Source: a virus
Virus record (IMG/VR): IMGVR_UViG_3300042463_000551
Location: 1 to 34,463 of that record
DNA: 34,463 nt
Reading direction: 5' to 3' (one strand)
The position numbers were made by a program, and so were the translations under genes. Position 1 is the stretch's first letter. Each line of letters starts with the position of its first letter. Positions 1-7,373 of the stretch are shown here, one piece after another. Below the pieces are notes generated by a model, which worked only from the letters and a program-made list of their open reading frames with translations, did no database searches and was not told the origin of the DNA.

Positions 1-335
1 CGCAAGCCCCTTTACTACAAGAGAAAGAGAAAGAGAAAGAGAAAGAGAAAGATGTGTTTAATTTTAAGTCTGAATTATTAAAACTTGCAGAAAATAAAGA
101 TTTAGTAGAGGATTGGTTGAGAGTGAGGAAAACCAAAAAGGCTACAAACACTAAAACAGCTTTAAATTCTTTTTTGTCTGAAATAGAAAAAAGTGGCATG
201 AGTGTAGATTATGTTTTATATATGTGTGTAAATAAGAGTTGGTCAGGGTTCAATGCTGAATGGATAAAGTCTGATTCTATAACACCGAAAAGCAATATTG
301 CGAAATCAATTTTAGAAGGAGATACAGGATGGTAA
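1..335 (+). CDS. Replisome organiser, C-terminal fragment (cut by window start)
   Basis: The reading frame is open from base 3 and enters from outside the window, so this is the 3' part of the gene that is complete at 33843-34445. It carries five Glu-Lys pairs and then the C-terminal domain, ending with the motif SWSGFNAEWI. A tryptophan-rich motif of this kind is typical of the C-termini of phage replisome organisers and helicase loaders. The stop overlaps the start of the primase-helicase by 7 nt, so the two are probably translationally coupled. A GTG at 54 could serve as a start but would remove the upstream domain, so I treat it as internal. The function is inferred. Confidence 0.75.
   Translation, partial: QAPLLQEKEKEKEKEKDVFNFKSELLKLAENKDLVEDWLRVRKTKKATNTKTALNSFLSEIEKSGMSVDYVLYMCVNKSWSGFNAEWIKSDSITPKSNIAKSILEGDTGW
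21..50. repeat. GAGAAA tandem repeat, 5 units
   Basis: Five perfect units of the hexamer GAGAAA encode (Glu-Lys)5 in the linker of the replisome organiser. The right-hand copy at 34119-34160 has seven units. The unit is a multiple of three, so length changes alter the linker without breaking the frame. Confidence 0.95.
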
Positions 336-2128
336 CTATTTACAGAAACATTTTTGACAAAACACCAAATTACATTCCAGTTGAAAAGGCTTTGGAGCGA
401 ATAAGAATTGGTAAGTCAAAAGAAAAGATTGATGAAATCAGAACGCAACTTGACAAAGAGCGTAGCAATAAGCTAAAACAAAACCTACCGAGTGTTTGTT
501 TCTCAGGCGAATTTAAAGAAAGAACGGATATTGGACTGATTAATCATTCAAAGCTAATTTGTTTAGACTTCGATAATTTAGAGGATGTTAATAATGAAAA
601 ATCTTTATTGTGTGCTAATGAGTTTATTTATGCTTGTTGGATTTCACCAAGTGGAAACGGACTAAAGGCACTTGTAAAAATAGCAGATGGCAAAAAGCAT
701 CGTGAGCATTTTCAGGCATTAAAAGAATTATTTCCTGAAATAGACAATTCAGGCATAAACGAAAGCAGAGTGTGTTATGAAAGCTATGACCCCGAAATAT
801 ACATAGCTGAAAAACCAAGCGTATTTCGCAAAATTAAGGCAATAGAGCAACAAACAACCTACGAGCGTAGCAATTATGCAGAAAGTTTCCAAAAGTTATT
901 AAAATGGCAAATAAACAAGGGTAACGCATTTGCAACTGGTGAAAGAAATATATTCCTTTTTAAACTTGCGGGAGCTTGCTGTAGGTTTGGGATAGGTGAA
1001 AGCGATACGATTTCTTTATGTGCTTTTGAATTTCAAATCGGTGGCGATTCTTTTCCATTTTCTGAATTGGAAAGAGTAGTAAAATCTGCATACAGACAAA
1101 ACAAATCCAAATATGGAACGGCTCAATTTGAAAGAGAAGTGCTTGTTGAAAAGGTTAATCGAAAAGAAATAGAAATTGACGCTGATATATTTAACCCTGA
1201 CATAAAACCTAAAGATGTAATTTTTGGCGAAGATGTAAAGGCAGATGCTTTAAAGATTTATGATAGCGGTTACGAACAGCTTTATGGAATAGGAGTTGAG
1301 GATATTGATAGTCATTTTAAGCTAAAAAGAGGTGAAATAACCTTATTGACTGGGATAGGAAACTATGGCAAATCAACTTTTTTGAAGTGGTATATGCTTA
1401 TGAGGGTTATCCTATATAAGGAAAAATTTGCATTGTTTTCTCCAGAAGATAACCCCGCTCATGAATTTTATCATGATTTAGTAGAGATATATTGCGGAAT
1501 GAAATTAACACCCGATTCAAATTACAGAGTTAGCAGAAGTGAATACGAGCGGATTTATGACGAACTATCAAAGCATTTTTTCTATGTATATCCAAAAGAA
1601 ATAAGTCCGACACCTGAATACATCAAAGAAAGATTTTTGGAATTAGTGATTAAGGAAAAGGTTAGCGGATGCATAATTGACCCTTTTAATCAAATGACAA
1701 ATGAATACGCAAAAAGCGGAGGTCGCTCTGATAAATATTTAGAAACCTTTTTAGCTGATTGCAGCCGATTTGCTCAACAAAACAATATTTACTTTTTTAT
1801 TGTAGCGCATCCCAAAATGATGGTTAAGGATTCAACTGGCAATTATCCATGCCCAGATGTATTTGATATTGCAGATGGAGCAATGTGGAATAATAAAATG
1901 GATAACATATTGGTATATCACAGACCAGAACACCAAAAGAATCCTGATTCAACAGTCTGCGAATTTCACACTAAAAAAATAAGACGGCAAAAAGTAGTAG
2001 GTAAAAAAGGAATTGCTATTTTTAATCTTCACAGAGGATTTAGGAGGTTTGTATTTGAAAGTGGAGACCCTATGGCAAAACTAATTGAAAACAAAAAAGA
2101 TGAAGATTACCCAGACTGGTGCTTTTGA
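329..2128 (+). CDS. Primase-helicase (VirE_N/BT4734-like + DnaB/Twinkle-like)
   Basis: This 599-aa protein is probably the replicative primase-helicase. Residues ~1-170 look like the VirE_N/BT4734 N-terminal domain common in Bacteroidota mobile elements, including ICLDFDN and the ISPSGNGLKAL segment. Residues ~185-260 resemble a PriCT-like primase C-terminal helical domain. From ~310 a RecA-fold helicase begins, with Walker A GIGNYGKST at ~342-350, Walker B CIIDPFNQ with Asp ~451, and a later FIVAHP strand. It starts inside the end of the previous gene (7-nt overlap), so organiser and helicase are encoded as a coupled pair. A copy of its first codons reappears at 34439-34463. Domain names come from motif reading only. 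Confidence 0.85.
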   Translation: MVTIYRNIFDKTPNYIPVEKALERIRIGKSKEKIDEIRTQLDKERSNKLKQNLPSVCFSGEFKERTDIGLINHSKLICLDFDNLEDVNNEKSLLCANEFIYACWISPSGNGLKALVKIADGKKHREHFQALKELFPEIDNSGINESRVCYESYDPEIYIAEKPSVFRKIKAIEQQTTYERSNYAESFQKLLKWQINKGNAFATGERNIFLFKLAGACCRFGIGESDTISLCAFEFQIGGDSFPFSELERVVKSAYRQNKSKYGTAQFEREVLVEKVNRKEIEIDADIFNPDIKPKDVIFGEDVKADALKIYDSGYEQLYGIGVEDIDSHFKLKRGEITLLTGIGNYGKSTFLKWYMLMRVILYKEKFALFSPEDNPAHEFYHDLVEIYCGMKLTPDSNYRVSRSEYERIYDELSKHFFYVYPKEISPTPEYIKERFLELVIKEKVSGCIIDPFNQMTNEYAKSGGRSDKYLETFLADCSRFAQQNNIYFFIVAHPKMMVKDSTGNYPCPDVFDIADGAMWNNKMDNILVYHRPEHQKNPDSTVCEFHTKKIRRQKVVGKKGIAIFNLHRGFRRFVFESGDPMAKLIENKKDEDYPDWCF

Positions 2129-2157
2129 GTTATGGATAAGCAGATTTAAGGATAGGG

Positions 2158-2179
2158 ATTCCATATTCGAATAAGGAAT
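2158..2179. promoter_or_regulatory. 22-bp imperfect palindrome before ninG
   Basis: ATTCC-A-TATTCGAATA-A-GGAAT is symmetrical except for one A/A pair on each side. It lies in the short gap between the primase-helicase and ninG and ends 2 nt before the ninG ATG. It could be an operator or an RNA hairpin controlling access to the start codon. No promoter boxes are evident around it. Confidence 0.45.
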
Positions 2180-2181
2180 AT

Positions 2182-2718
2182 ATGAAAAAATGCAAAATTT
2201 GTAAAGCAGAGTTTGAGCCTAAAAAGCCATTACAATCAGTTTGTGGCTATGAATGTGCTTTGACCTATGCCAAAGGTAAATTAGCGGAAAGACAGGCTAA
2301 GGAATCTAAAAAAAGGCAATCAGAGCGCAAAGAATCACTAAAAAAGAAATCCGATTATTTGAAAGATGCCAAAAAAGTATTTCAACTTTGGATTAGGAAA
2401 AGAGATTTTGACCAACCTTGCATTAGTTGTGGATGCAAAGAATCGAATCAATGGGCAGGTGGTCACTACTTTAGCGCATATCCTTTTACTGGATTAATAT
2501 TTGAAGAAACTAACTGCCATAAACAATGTAACTCTAAATGTAATAAGTTCCTAAGCGGAAACTTAACTGAATATCGAAAAGGACTAATTCAAAGATACGG
2601 AATCGAATACGTTGAAAATTTGGAACGGCTATCAGAAACGCAAAGAACAAAGGCATGGAGCAAAGAGGAATTAATTGAAATGAAAAAAAAATACCTTAAC
2701 TATCTAAAAAATTATTAA
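2182..2718 (+). CDS. ninG: NinG/Rap-like recombination protein
   Basis: The 178-aa product has the layout of lambda NinG (Rap), a structure-specific endonuclease that acts on recombination intermediates. Residues 1-30 hold a zinc-finger-like CKICKAEF...CGYECA motif, followed by a strongly basic helix at ~35-65. The conserved core has CISCG, the WAGGHY motif with its histidine, NCHKQCNSKC and LSGN, and then the Tyr/Leu-rich C-terminal helix. These are the family signature residues and no key cysteine is missing. It follows the primase-helicase by ~50 bp. It would act with the annealing protein and exonuclease encoded at 29601-30894. Confidence 0.88.
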   Translation: MKKCKICKAEFEPKKPLQSVCGYECALTYAKGKLAERQAKESKKRQSERKESLKKKSDYLKDAKKVFQLWIRKRDFDQPCISCGCKESNQWAGGHYFSAYPFTGLIFEETNCHKQCNSKCNKFLSGNLTEYRKGLIQRYGIEYVENLERLSETQRTKAWSKEELIEMKKKYLNYLKNY

Positions 2719-2741
2719 ATTTGTAGCTAAATTCACTAACT

Positions 2742-2972
2742 ATGGAAATCACAAAGGACAATTCAGGACTAATTTTCAAAAACACAAAAAAGTCAGCCGA
2801 CAATCACCCTGACTACAAAGGTCAAATCAAAATAGACGGCAAAGTAAAAGACATCGGACTTTGGGTTCGTAAAGACAAAAACGGAGTTAGCTACTTTGGA
2901 GCTGCTTTAACTGAACCAATGCAAAAAGAATCTAAACCAATGGATTCAGTAAAAGATGACTTGCCATTCTGA
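2742..2972 (+). CDS. Small OB-like protein with SSB-type acidic tail
   Basis: A 76-aa protein with a compact beta-rich core (HPDYKGQIKIDGK...GLWVRKDKNG) and the C-terminus DSVKDDLPF. The final DDLPF closely matches the acidic tip (consensus DDDIPF) that bacterial SSB uses to recruit repair and replication proteins. Similar short proteins with an HPDY/F-G-I core occur in other phages, usually unnamed. Its place next to ninG and the primase-helicase fits a single-strand-binding or SSB-mimicking role, which is inferred. A TAAATTTG sequence ~20 bp upstream resembles a -7 box but has no -33 partner. Confidence 0.6.
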   Translation: MEITKDNSGLIFKNTKKSADNHPDYKGQIKIDGKVKDIGLWVRKDKNGVSYFGAALTEPMQKESKPMDSVKDDLPF

Positions 2973-2973
2973 T

Positions 2974-3180
2974 ATGAAACTAATTGATTTGCCAACTGAA
3001 AAAAGAAGTTTAACTGAAAATGAGTTGCATTACTATATTCAATATACAGACATTAATCAAATTGAAGATATTAGTATGTATAAGATAAACAAAGATTTTA
3101 AGAATCCAGTAATTATTGAAAAGGGTTATGGTCAACAAGCTACAATGTATTTAATAGTAGCCGAAAAATCAACACAATGA
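2974..3180 (+). CDS. Small hypothetical protein
   Basis: This encodes 68 aa from the ATG one base after the upstream stop codon. A longer version from 2956 would add six residues overlapping the previous gene and is less likely. The protein is soluble-looking, begins MKLIDLPTEKRS and contains a mixed alpha/beta segment around NPVIIEKGYGQQATMYLI. I recognise no motif. It is coupled to the next gene by a 4-nt ATGA overlap. Confidence 0.6.
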   Translation: MKLIDLPTEKRSLTENELHYYIQYTDINQIEDISMYKINKDFKNPVIIEKGYGQQATMYLIVAEKSTQ

Positions 3181-3473
3181 AAAAAACAATGACAATTACA
3201 TTCCTTTTAGTATGGTTTGTAATGGATATAACAAAATGCTCAAAACCGCCCCTTTGCCCAAAAGAAAGCGAAGTGATAATAGCCAACCTCTTAAAAGGCA
3301 ATTTCATGGTCAAAATCAATAACAACATCTTAGGAGATGAAATGAATGAAAACCCAAAGATAACTCTGCCTAAAGGGATTTATCCTTTGGAGATACTCGA
3401 CATTCAAAAAAGAGTTGTAAGACGCGATACAATCGAAGTAAAGCCATGTCAAACTGTTTATTATAATATTTAA
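3177..3473 (+). CDS. Small secreted or membrane-anchored protein
   Basis: The 98-aa product begins with a basic MKKT and a hydrophobic stretch at residues ~6-18 (TITFLLVWFVM), consistent with a signal peptide or membrane anchor. It is followed by a cysteine-containing domain (C21, C27, C92) with predicted beta strands. The sequence before C21 does not form a good lipobox, so a lipoprotein is possible but not supported. The ATGA overlap places it in the same unit as its left neighbour. Such genes could act in superinfection exclusion at the host envelope; that is speculation. Confidence 0.55.
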   Translation: MKKTMTITFLLVWFVMDITKCSKPPLCPKESEVIIANLLKGNFMVKINNNILGDEMNENPKITLPKGIYPLEILDIQKRVVRRDTIEVKPCQTVYYNI

Positions 3474-3511
3474 ACCAATTGATTAACAAATAGTTTTATC
3501 TATAATAGATT

Positions 3512-3772
3512 ATGGCTAAGGGTGCTAAAACAGGAGGGCGAACTAAAGGAGCAGTTAATAAGACAACGGCATCAATGAAGCAATGCGTACAATCGACTTT
3601 AGAATGGCTACAAGACCAACCAAGAGTTAATATGCGTGACTGGTCAAAAGAAAACCCAACTGAATTTTACAAGATAGCAGCCAAACTAATCCCAACGGAA
3701 ATAAGCGCAAATGTAGAGATGACAAAAAAAGAGTTACCTCCGTTTATGAAAGCAAATGAAAGCCAATCCTAA
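3512..3772 (+). CDS. terS: Terminase small subunit-like protein
   Basis: This 86-aa basic protein has an N-terminal GGRTKGAVNKTT segment and a helical C-terminal part with NPTEFYKIAAKLIPTEI, as seen in many short Bacteroidota phage TerS candidates. It sits directly before the large terminase and overlaps it by 17 nt. TerS recognises packaging sites on phage DNA and loads TerL. At 86 aa it is shorter than most characterised TerS proteins, so the call rests mainly on position and general composition. Confidence 0.65.
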   Translation: MAKGAKTGGRTKGAVNKTTASMKQCVQSTLEWLQDQPRVNMRDWSKENPTEFYKIAAKLIPTEISANVEMTKKELPPFMKANESQS

Positions 3773-4904
3773 CTTTGATTATCTGCATGAGAAAGTAAAC
3801 GACCAACGGATAACCCTTTTACAAGGTGGCACGAGGTCGGGTAAAACTTATTCAGCTATCCTATTTCTAATTGATTACTGCTTACTTTACAAAGGCATGG
3901 AAATAGATATTTGCAGAGATACTTTTACCGCTTTAAAGGCTACAGCATGGAAGGACTTTAAAGATGTTCTAATGTCATTAAATCTTTATGACGATAGGAA
4001 TCACAATAAAACCGACCATACATACGATTTAAGCGGAAATACAATCAGTTATTATGGAGCGGACACACCCGATAAAATACATGGAAGGTCAAGGGATATA
4101 CTTTGGATTAACGAAGCACACCAATTTCCACAAGAAACAATTGACCAATTATTCCCGAGAACAAGGCATAGAATTATTTGCGACTATAACCCAGCATTAG
4201 GATTAGAACACTGGCTCGACCCTTATATTGAAAAATACCCTCCTTTAATTACAACCTACAAAGACAATCCCTATTTAACAGCAGCGCAAGTTGAAGATAT
4301 TGAAAGCAGAAAGCACAATGATTATTGGTGGAAAATTTATGGAAGTGGAGAAAGGGCAACAAGGGAGGGTTCAATATTTACGAATTGGACTATTGGAAAT
4401 TTTAACAATTCGCTTCCTTATGCTTATGGTCAGGATTACGGATTCAGCATTGACCCGACAACATTAATAAAAGTTGCCGTTGATGAAAAAACAAAAACTA
4501 TATTTGCAGATGAATTACTTTATTCAAGTCAAGGGATGGGAACGGATGCTATTTTACAAGCGAATAAACAACTGATTAGCAAACCAACTGATTTGATTAT
4601 CGGAGATAATTCAGAGCCGAGACTAATTGACGATTTGAAGCGAAAAGGATTAAACATAATTGGATGTGAAAAGGGACAAGGGAGTGTATCAGCAGGAATA
4701 ACTAAAATGCAAGATTATCGACTAATAATAACCGAACGAAGCCATAATCTAAAAAAGGAATTATCTAATTATGTTTGGAATGATAAGAAAGCAGGAATAC
4801 CAGTTGATGCCTTTAATCACGGAATTGACTCCCTTAGATATAGTTTTCAACATTTGACTAAACAAAAATACGCTACTACTATAAAACGAAATTCACTAAT
4901 ATGA
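3756..4904 (+). CDS. terL: Terminase large subunit
   Basis: TerL is the DNA-packaging motor and headful or end-cutting nuclease. The 382-aa sequence has Walker A GGTRSGKT at residues 24-31, Walker B DILWINE at 114-120, and a C-terminal RNase H-like nuclease with candidate metal-binding residues Asp227 (GQDYGF), Asp284 (IIGDN) and Asp357 (HGIDSLRYS). It resembles the Terminase_3/6 type. It starts within terS in another frame and shares a 4-nt overlap with the next gene. The start at 3756 keeps the Walker A motif near the N-terminus as usual. All catalytic motifs look intact. Confidence 0.95.
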   Translation: MKANPNFDYLHEKVNDQRITLLQGGTRSGKTYSAILFLIDYCLLYKGMEIDICRDTFTALKATAWKDFKDVLMSLNLYDDRNHNKTDHTYDLSGNTISYYGADTPDKIHGRSRDILWINEAHQFPQETIDQLFPRTRHRIICDYNPALGLEHWLDPYIEKYPPLITTYKDNPYLTAAQVEDIESRKHNDYWWKIYGSGERATREGSIFTNWTIGNFNNSLPYAYGQDYGFSIDPTTLIKVAVDEKTKTIFADELLYSSQGMGTDAILQANKQLISKPTDLIIGDNSEPRLIDDLKRKGLNIIGCEKGQGSVSAGITKMQDYRLIITERSHNLKKELSNYVWNDKKAGIPVDAFNHGIDSLRYSFQHLTKQKYATTIKRNSLI

Positions 4905-5347
4905 TAACCTCAAGTATTGGAACTCAAATAATTCAAATACCAACTTCATGGCATGACGTGCCGTTCGAAAGATTTATTAACTGGATGGATTGCGAAACAG
5001 CATTGGAGCAAGTCAGTTGTTTACTCGATGTTTCTAAAGACCAGTTAGAACGACTCAATAGCGAATCTTTGGCTTCGATTATGTTAGCTACTTCATTCAT
5101 GAGTGAATTGCCCGATGCCTATGTAGCTGAAGAGAATAAAATGGATATTGGAAAAGAATCCTATGGTAAAGTTGAAGTTGCAAAGGCTCATTTAATTGCA
5201 GCGGAAAAACCATTTAAAGCAATGATACCTATACTAAAAGTATATACGGATGTGGACTATTCAAAGCTACCAACTACCATTTCATATCCTTTGGCTGCTT
5301 TTTTTTTGAACAGTTATCACGATTTTTTGACAAATACAAGCGATTAA
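4901..5347 (+). CDS. Tail assembly chaperone-like protein, zero-frame product
   Basis: A 148-aa acidic helical protein beginning with a small beta segment (IIQIPTSWHDVPFERF), followed by the LLDVSKDQLERL region. This layout matches proteins annotated as tail or virion assembly factors in Bacteroidota phages. The zero frame ends 13 codons after a run of nine T residues at 5299-5307, while the -1 frame stays open to 5574. Lambda G/GT and many other siphophages use such a -1 shift to make a longer chaperone that loads the tape measure. Here the gene sits after terL rather than just before the tape measure. The chaperone role is inferred from architecture. Confidence 0.6.
   Translation: MITSSIGTQIIQIPTSWHDVPFERFINWMDCETALEQVSCLLDVSKDQLERLNSESLASIMLATSFMSELPDAYVAEENKMDIGKESYGKVEVAKAHLIAAEKPFKAMIPILKVYTDVDYSKLPTTISYPLAAFFLNSYHDFLTNTSD
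5299..5307 (+). other. Candidate -1 ribosomal frameshift site (T9)
   Basis: In the zero frame the bases read GCT TTT TTT TTG, which contains a perfect slippery heptamer T-TTT-TTT at 5299-5305. Slipping back one base continues into an open frame reading FEQLSRFFDKYK and onward to 5574. A homopolymer sequencing error (a lost T) would give the same picture. Confidence 0.6.
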
Positions 5348-5574
5348 ACGACTATAAACCCACACAAGCAGAGGTTTTGGCAGATGTGGATAGGTTTAAA
5401 AAGTTTGGGGCTAAAATGACCATTAAAACCATTGGTGAAAAGTATCACAAAACAATGAGTGAAGTAATGGCTTTGCCAGCGGAGGAAATATATGAAGTCT
5501 TATTAATGGACTTTGAGGAAAGTATGTACAAAAAAGACCTCGAGGAGGCGTATCGGATGCTTCAAAAAAAATAA
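5305..5574 (+). CDS. Frameshift extension of the tail assembly chaperone
   Basis: This is the -1-frame continuation, 89 codons, with no ATG or GTG near its beginning; a TTG at 5377 is the earliest usable start and would lose half of the coding-like region. The translated text is clearly protein-like, with FEQLSRFFDKYKRL and later LPAEEIYEVLLMDFEES. Fused to the zero-frame part it gives a product of ~224 aa. By analogy with lambda gpT this part could bind the tape measure protein. It is followed by a 44-bp gap containing a promoter-like -7 box. Confidence 0.6.
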   Translation, partial: FEQLSRFFDKYKRLNDYKPTQAEVLADVDRFKKFGAKMTIKTIGEKYHKTMSEVMALPAEEIYEVLLMDFEESMYKKDLEEAYRMLQKK

Positions 5575-5606
5575 GGCTAACAAAATAAAACGCTATTTAA
5601 ATTGAT

Positions 5607-5614
5607 TACTTTTG
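5607..5614 (+). promoter_or_regulatory. Bacteroidota -7 box, four bases before ATG
   Basis: TACTTTTG matches the Bacteroidota -7 consensus TAnnTTTG and is followed by tcca and then ATG at 5619. Transcription would begin at or next to the start codon, giving a leaderless message. I find no TTTG -33 box at the normal distance. TAAGGCTAA at 5572-5580 resembles, inverted, repeats found before the 13723 gene. Confidence 0.5.
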
Positions 5615-5618
5615 TCCA

Positions 5619-6059
5619 ATGTACAAAGATTTTGTCGATACCATAAGAGAGATAGCCTTTGATATAAATCCGAATGGTACTTTTTATCATGGCAGAGTAT
5701 CGGATGCAAACTTAGCTATTGAAAAACAATCTTTGCCACAAATACATTTATATCCTTTTACAATTAGCAGAGCCGACCAAAACCAAGCAGTCGATACTAT
5801 TCCTAACGTATTAATAGCTTTAATCTTCCAAGATACTCCACACACCAATGATGAAGAAAGACTCGAGATAATCGAGCAAGCGGATATTATGCAAAGAAGA
5901 TTAGAGCAATGGCTAATTGCTAAGAATGTTCAATATACAGGTTATCAAGCAGAGCCATATTTTAAGCAGTTTAACGGAATCACAAGCGGAATGTTTGTGA
6001 GGTTTAATGCTAAAGTAATTTCAACGGTTGTTGATTGTTTACCAACTGAAATAGTATAA
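5619..6059 (+). CDS. Probable tail completion/terminator-like protein
   Basis: A 146-aa protein with an N-terminal helix (YKDFVDTIREIAFDI) and alternating strands, including PQIHLYPFTISRADQN and MFVRFNAKVISTVVDC. A long helix in between carries EEERLEI-like residues. Size and fold pattern are similar to tail-terminator or tail-completion proteins, which cap the tube before head joining. The assignment also rests on the next gene being neck-like. There is no catalytic motif. Translation may be leaderless, given the -7 box placed directly upstream. Confidence 0.45.
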   Translation: MYKDFVDTIREIAFDINPNGTFYHGRVSDANLAIEKQSLPQIHLYPFTISRADQNQAVDTIPNVLIALIFQDTPHTNDEERLEIIEQADIMQRRLEQWLIAKNVQYTGYQAEPYFKQFNGITSGMFVRFNAKVISTVVDCLPTEIV

Positions 6060-6060
6060 A

Positions 6061-6543
6061 ATGGACTTCAACGAATACTTAAATAAATTAGGACTTGAGT
6101 TAACTGATAGGTTGGTTAAAGATATTCAGACTAAAAGAGTGACCAAGTATGGAGCTGTTAATGCTTCAGGGCGTTTGGCTAAGTCAGTTCGTTACGATGT
6201 CAAGAACTCTACTTTAACTGTTTATGCCGAGCAATATATCGGTGCTTTAGAGTTTGGTAGAAAACCTACAACAAACGGCAACAAACCAGGCAAACTTAAA
6301 GATGTAATTAGACAATGGATTGATGAAAAAGGTATAACACCAAAAGACGGGATTAGCAAGGATTCATTAGCTTTTTTGATTACTCGAAAAATACACAGAG
6401 AGGGTACAACTATTTGGCAACAAGGCGGTTCTGATTTAGTGAGCGGAATATTCAATGATGCTTTGACAAAAGAAATAGAAAATGATTTTTACAATTTGAT
6501 TGCAAGTGAGGTTACAAGTGATGTTTTAAAAATAGCAGCATAA
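6061..6543 (+). CDS. Neck / HK97 gp10-like protein
   Basis: The 160-aa protein begins with a helix (FNEYLNKLGLELTDRLVKDI), then ASGRLAKSVRYDV, then VYAEQYIGALEFGRKP. The run of short helix, GxL-S motif, strand and the Tyr-xx-xxE-FG signature is characteristic of HK97 gp10-type head-tail joining or tail-completion proteins. It begins 1 nt after its upstream neighbour ends and shares a base with the next gene (TAATG), so it is part of a coupled morphogenesis operon. Confidence 0.65.
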   Translation: MDFNEYLNKLGLELTDRLVKDIQTKRVTKYGAVNASGRLAKSVRYDVKNSTLTVYAEQYIGALEFGRKPTTNGNKPGKLKDVIRQWIDEKGITPKDGISKDSLAFLITRKIHREGTTIWQQGGSDLVSGIFNDALTKEIENDFYNLIASEVTSDVLKIAA

Positions 6544-7370
6544 TGCCAGTTCAAAAGAATTATAGACAATTAAGGAGTCCACGTCAATGGGTAAGTGCTT
6601 ACCAACCTATTAACTATTTATTTGATGCACCAACTGAATTAGGTAATTTTGGCGTTAGCTTTGGCAATTTAGTAGTAACATCTGGCGTATTCATGAATTC
6701 AGTTACGTTACTAAAAATAGGCGATTTAGTTTACATTACAGCAGGAATTTATAAAGGATATCACACGATTAAATCAGTGGGAGCTTATGCCTATTCAGGA
6801 GGAACACCAATAATAGTAAGTTACACTTTAAATACTGTTTATACCGTTGCTGACACTACTAGGGATATAAAGTACATGCAACCGCCTGTGTTTTCGGTTT
6901 TTAAAGGGTGGCAAACAAGTGAAGTGCCAGTTGGAGTCAGTCCAAATCCATATCCTTATTTAAAAGTTTCGGATTTTTCACCTGAAGGAAATAAAGACGG
7001 ATTTTTTGAATTTAATATTTCAGGATATGTTCAATCTGCATTATTGCCAATAGTTCCACCAAAACAAGGAAGTGTATTTTTTGGTGCGGACAATGGATAT
7101 AATTTATACATGCCGTTTCGAGTGGTATTCTTTGGTTCGTTCATTAGTATACATAGAGGACTTTGTTCAGGAGTTGATACCGAAGATTTGTTCTCAAAAT
7201 ATATAAGCACAAAACAATATCTAGCAGAATCAATAGCAATATCAAGTTGCCAAAGTACCTTTACAACTTTAATTAGCGGTTCGACTTTGACAACGTACAG
7301 ATTTGTAAACCAAGTAATACCACGAAGAGCATTTAATGACAGATTTAATTCAAGATTTTTAAATACATAA
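6543..7370 (+). CDS. Virion structural protein, unknown role
   Basis: This 275-aa protein is rich in aromatic residues, glycine and serine, with many short predicted beta strands and no helix-rich region, signal peptide or enzyme motif. It opens with RSPRQWVSAYQPINYLFDAPT, a type of beta segment seen in tail or baseplate proteins of Bacteroidota phages. Its position between the neck-like gene and other beta-rich tail genes supports a tail-tip or baseplate role. The start shares one base with the upstream stop. Confidence 0.5.
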   Translation: MPVQKNYRQLRSPRQWVSAYQPINYLFDAPTELGNFGVSFGNLVVTSGVFMNSVTLLKIGDLVYITAGIYKGYHTIKSVGAYAYSGGTPIIVSYTLNTVYTVADTTRDIKYMQPPVFSVFKGWQTSEVPVGVSPNPYPYLKVSDFSPEGNKDGFFEFNISGYVQSALLPIVPPKQGSVFFGADNGYNLYMPFRVVFFGSFISIHRGLCSGVDTEDLFSKYISTKQYLAESIAISSCQSTFTTLISGSTLTTYRFVNQVIPRRAFNDRFNSRFLNT

Positions 7371-7373
7371 ACA

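Larger units (their letters stand above)
1..353. repeat. Left copy of the redundant end
   Basis: This stretch matches 34099-34463 nearly base for base. I count eight substitutions (positions 2, 7, 14, 248, 302, 320, 340 and 345) plus a 12-bp difference in the hexamer repeat. The offset is 34,110 bp, which gives the unit length. It indicates a circular or terminally redundant molecule whose two ends come from slightly different variants. Confidence 0.9.
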
